Source of the DNA: Chloroflexota bacterium
Lineage (GTDB): Bacteria; Chloroflexota; Anaerolineae; Anaerolineales; UBA11858
Direction: 5' to 3'
Assembly (NCBI GenBank): GCA_030666985.1
Contig: DAOUWT010000167.1
Location: forward strand, 1-6,201
DNA length: 6,201 nt
The position numbers and the translations under genes were made by a program. The notes below the pieces were generated by a model. The model did not search any database. It saw only the letters and a list, made by a program, of their open reading frames with translations, and was not told where the DNA came from. Within the stretch, counting starts at the first letter, position 1. Every line of letters begins with the position of its first letter. Positions 4,192 to 6,201 of this stretch are shown piece by piece.

Positions 4192-5969
4192 ATTGCATCC
4201 TCCTCTAATATCAAAGGTAAGAAAACTGTGAAAGTGCTGCCTTCTCCAACTCTAGTTTCTAGCTCGATTCTCCCTCCCATCATTGTAGTAAGCTGCTCAA
4301 CAATAGACAACCCCAAGCCCACGCCCCCATGTTCCCGGGTAACAGAGTTATCTACCCGGGCAAAAGGTTCGAATATCTGATATTGCATGTCACTGGGGAT
4401 ACCAGGGCCGGTGTCGGAAACCTGCATGGCCCAGTGCCTCGCATCAGGACAATAGGCTCGCACCCGTACCTCCCCCTCATTGGTAAATTTGAGGGCATTG
4501 CCTACCAAGTTGAGCAAAATCTGCTCCGCTTTCCGCTCGTCGCCTACCAAAGTACCCGGCACGTCGTCATCCACCGTGAAGGTTAGAGCCAATCCTTTAG
4601 GACGCGCTCCCATACTCAATTTGCTCTCAACCCTGTCAACCATCCCGCGCAGAGAAAAAGGAACTATGTTCAGGGCTAAGTGACCAGCCTCTATTTGAGC
4701 CTGATCCAATAATTGACTAACTAATTCACTCAGATAATTGGTGCTCTCGATAACCTTGTCTAGAGTCTCTGCTTGTTGGTCGGAAATTGTCCCATAACTA
4801 CCTTCCCTAAGAAATTCGCAATAGCCCAGGACAGCGCCCAAAGGGGTACGCAACTCGTGGCTGACATTGGCCAGAAGTCGGCTCTTCATACGACTGGCTT
4901 CCATGGCCTGGTCGTGTGCCAGACGCAAGGCTTCTTCCATCGCTTTCCTGTCGGTGATGTCACGCAAAACCAAGAGGCGGCCAGCAAGATTGCCGCGCCG
5001 GTCGTAGAGCGGAGACATGCGCGGATCAAAGGTGTGTCCTCTTAGACTCTCGTCCTCCAAAACCAACTCTTCATTTGCCTCTGATTCGTCGCAAGCACAT
5101 TCCACAAATTCCTGCGAAATTGGCAAAACCTGAGAAAGCAACGATCCAATCACCGCTGGTGTTGGGCTGTCAATGATCTGCTGCGCAGCCGGGTTGAGGT
5201 CTACAATGCGGTTCTGCGCGTCCAAGACGATTACCGCATCCCCCATGCTTTCAAGTACCGCCTCCCGCGCCACGGGCACAATATCCAACAATTGAAAGCG
5301 AAATAACCCCCAAGCTATCGTCAGCCCAGTGATAGTGAAAAGCACCGGAGTTGGAACAAGGCGCTCGAACACTTCAAAACCCAATAGGTAGAGTGCGCTC
5401 CCCACCCATGGAACCAGCGCACCAATTAGCAGAACAGCGGCCTGTCCTCGATAAAGTTCCTTAGAACGAAAGACTGCCTCAACTAGAAGAACAGTCCCGA
5501 TCAAGAGCAATATGTAGGAGTATACCGTGAAGGCCCAAAACCCTACCCCGCGTGTCCAATCCAGGATCGGAAACGGGGCACTGGAGTCTATAACAACATT
5601 GCTCCACATCAGGTTGTGAGCTTCATTAGTCCAGATTGCCAGGAGGGTTAGAAGCGGTACAATAAATAACAACCTCAACTTACGACTCGCCAGCCACTTT
5701 TCCCGTCCGGTGTAGCGAATGGCCAGGAGCAACCACAGCGATGACAAGCTAACAACCCCAAAATACTCCATCCTGGCCCAAAAGACCATACGGTTAAGAT
5801 CAACGCCACCCAACTCCAAGGCAAAGGTCAGCGACCACTCGGCCGTGGCCAGCATAAGGAGAGCGAATTCCAATGCCCCCGGTGCAGGATGCCGCCGCCA
5901 GGCAAAAAGCGCCAAGACAAGCGACATCACAACTGACACGGCTAAAAGTATATATACATAAAGTATCAT
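4188..5969 (-). CDS. Membrane sensor histidine kinase (7TM-PAS-HisKA-HATPase)
   Basis: This 593-residue kinase has seven hydrophobic segments within residues 1-225, typical of the 7TM histidine-kinase sensor domain (PF16927-like). A PAS domain follows at about 233-342 (DAVIVLDAQNRIVDLNPAA ... LLVLRDITDRK), then a short helical linker. The HisKA H-box SHELRTPLG has the phospho-accepting His371. The ATPase shows an N-box (NLVGNALKF, Asn491), G1 (DTGPGI, 519-524), F-box (FEPFA, 533-537) and G2 (GGVGLGL, 548-554). All key catalytic motifs are intact. The signal is unknown; 7TM and PAS modules may sense a small ligand or membrane state. A GTG at 5978 could also start the frame, but it lies within the ribosome site that serves the ATG at 5967-5969, so I choose the ATG. 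It is the first gene of an operon with the receiver protein. Confidence 0.94.
   Translation of the reverse strand: MILYVYILLAVSVVMSLVLALFAWRRHPAPGALEFALLMLATAEWSLTFALELGGVDLNRMVFWARMEYFGVVSLSSLWLLLAIRYTGREKWLASRKLRLLFIVPLLTLLAIWTNEAHNLMWSNVVIDSSAPFPILDWTRGVGFWAFTVYSYILLLIGTVLLVEAVFRSKELYRGQAAVLLIGALVPWVGSALYLLGFEVFERLVPTPVLFTITGLTIAWGLFRFQLLDIVPVAREAVLESMGDAVIVLDAQNRIVDLNPAAQQIIDSPTPAVIGSLLSQVLPISQEFVECACDESEANEELVLEDESLRGHTFDPRMSPLYDRRGNLAGRLLVLRDITDRKAMEEALRLAHDQAMEASRMKSRLLANVSHELRTPLGAVLGYCEFLREGSYGTISDQQAETLDKVIESTNYLSELVSQLLDQAQIEAGHLALNIVPFSLRGMVDRVESKLSMGARPKGLALTFTVDDDVPGTLVGDERKAEQILLNLVGNALKFTNEGEVRVRAYCPDARHWAMQVSDTGPGIPSDMQYQIFEPFARVDNSVTREHGGVGLGLSIVEQLTTMMGGRIELETRVGEGSTFTVFLPLILEEDAI
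4199..4204 (-). promoter_or_regulatory. Consensus ribosome site for the receiver gene
   Basis: AGGAGG on the minus strand lies seven bases before the receiver ATG, inside the last codons of the kinase gene. It is the strongest ribosome site in the window. It suggests that the receiver is made in at least equal, probably higher, amount than the kinase. Confidence 0.8.
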
Positions 5970-5975
5970 TTTACG

Positions 5976-5981
5976 CACCTC
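5976..5981 (-). promoter_or_regulatory. Ribosome site that decides the kinase start
   Basis: GAGGTG on the minus strand lies six bases upstream of the ATG at 5967-5969. Its last three bases are the alternative GTG start, which itself has no good ribosome site upstream. This favours the ATG. Confidence 0.65.
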
Positions 5982-6018
5982 ACAAATTGCTCAAAATAGC
6001 CAATCTCGTTATTTTTTC

Positions 6019-6039
6019 AATTATACCCTATAATTAGGG
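6019..6039 (-). promoter_or_regulatory. Kinase promoter -10 region with overlapping palindromes
   Basis: AATTATA-CCC-TATAATT (6019-6035) is a perfect 7-bp inverted repeat that puts a consensus TATAAT on both strands. The minus-strand copy (6020-6025) would start RNA near 6013, about 45 bases before the kinase ATG. The -35 match 17-18 bp upstream is poor (GCAACG or TGCAAC). A second palindrome, CCCTA-TAAT-TAGGG (6026-6039), overlaps it. Together they suggest a regulated, activator- or repressor-dependent promoter. Confidence 0.5.
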
Positions 6040-6105
6040 AAGCGTTGCATTAAAACTCTAAAAGGGAGTGCTAAAAAGTTGTTGGTTAATTTCTGCCCCC
6101 CTCAG

Positions 6106-6142
6106 TCCCCCCAAATGCCAAAAAACACGGAATTTGGGGGGA
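6106..6142. repeat. C/G-rich hairpin, first of a tandem pair
   Basis: TCCCCCCAAAT (6106-6116) pairs perfectly with ATTTGGGGGGA (6132-6142) around a 15-nt A-rich loop. It shares the CCCCCAAAT/ATTTGGGGG arms with the hairpin at 6153-6194. No T-run follows on either strand. No coding frame is visible in 6040-6201. Confidence 0.75.
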
Positions 6143-6152
6143 TGCCCCCACT

Positions 6153-6194
6153 CCTCCCCCAAATTCGACATCTTCTCGTCGCATTTGGGGGAGG
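6153..6194. repeat. C/G-rich hairpin, second of a tandem pair
   Basis: CCTCCCCCAAAT (6153-6164) pairs perfectly with ATTTGGGGGAGG (6183-6194). After one mismatch the stem continues with CGAC (6166-6169)/GTCG (6178-6181), leaving an 8-nt loop. The element reaches nearly to the window edge and may continue as a longer array. Confidence 0.75.
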
Positions 6195-6201
6195 TAGGGA
6201 G

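Noticed and set aside
5970..5978. GTG at 5978 as the kinase start
   Set aside because: The GTG forms part of the ribosome site (GAGGTG) for the ATG at 5969 and has no good site of its own.
6106..6194. CRISPR-like repeats
   Set aside because: There are only two units, each a hairpin of different size with loops rather than repeat-spacer order, and no cas genes.

Overview
The window looks like chromosomal DNA from a bacterium of moderate GC content. The best guess is the phylum Chloroflexota (Anaerolineae-like). The hints are a two-domain L25/CTC ribosomal protein with a long acidic tail, a 7TM-type sensor kinase, a small lipoprotein with a beta-sandwich domain, and many short degenerate repeats and C/G-rich hairpins between genes. 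This placement is an inference. There is no rRNA or tRNA gene, CRISPR array, transposase or phage gene.

Layout from left to right: (1) the 3' end of a membrane-protein gene on +; (2) a Nudix hydrolase of the CoA-pyrophosphatase type on +; (3) a 160-bp convergent gap packed with three short tandem arrays (periods 10, 7 and 8) and an 18-bp imperfect hairpin; (4) a secreted lipoprotein on -; (5) a GC-rich, self-complementary gap ending in a rho-independent terminator; (6) ribosomal protein L25 on -, preceded by a 200-bp leader or spacer holding a 20-bp hairpin, a smaller hairpin and a terminator; (7) a ceramidase-family multi-pass membrane protein on - with its catalytic residues intact; (8) a compact element in which a near-consensus + promoter lies between the arms of a 15-bp perfect inverted repeat that also serves as a terminator; (9) a stand-alone receiver protein and a 7TM-PAS-HisKA-HATPase sensor kinase on -, translationally coupled by an ATGA overlap; (10) an AT-rich kinase promoter with overlapping palindromes, then two tandem C/G-rich hairpins at the right edge.

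The kinase and receiver form a clear two-gene operon and very probably a phosphorelay pair, with the output missing from the window. The Nudix enzyme, lipoprotein, L25 and ceramidase-like genes look like separate transcription units with no obvious shared pathway. I see no convincing new multi-gene system. The most unusual items are the promoter inside the inverted repeat at 3746-3830, the L25 leader, and the dense intergenic repeats.
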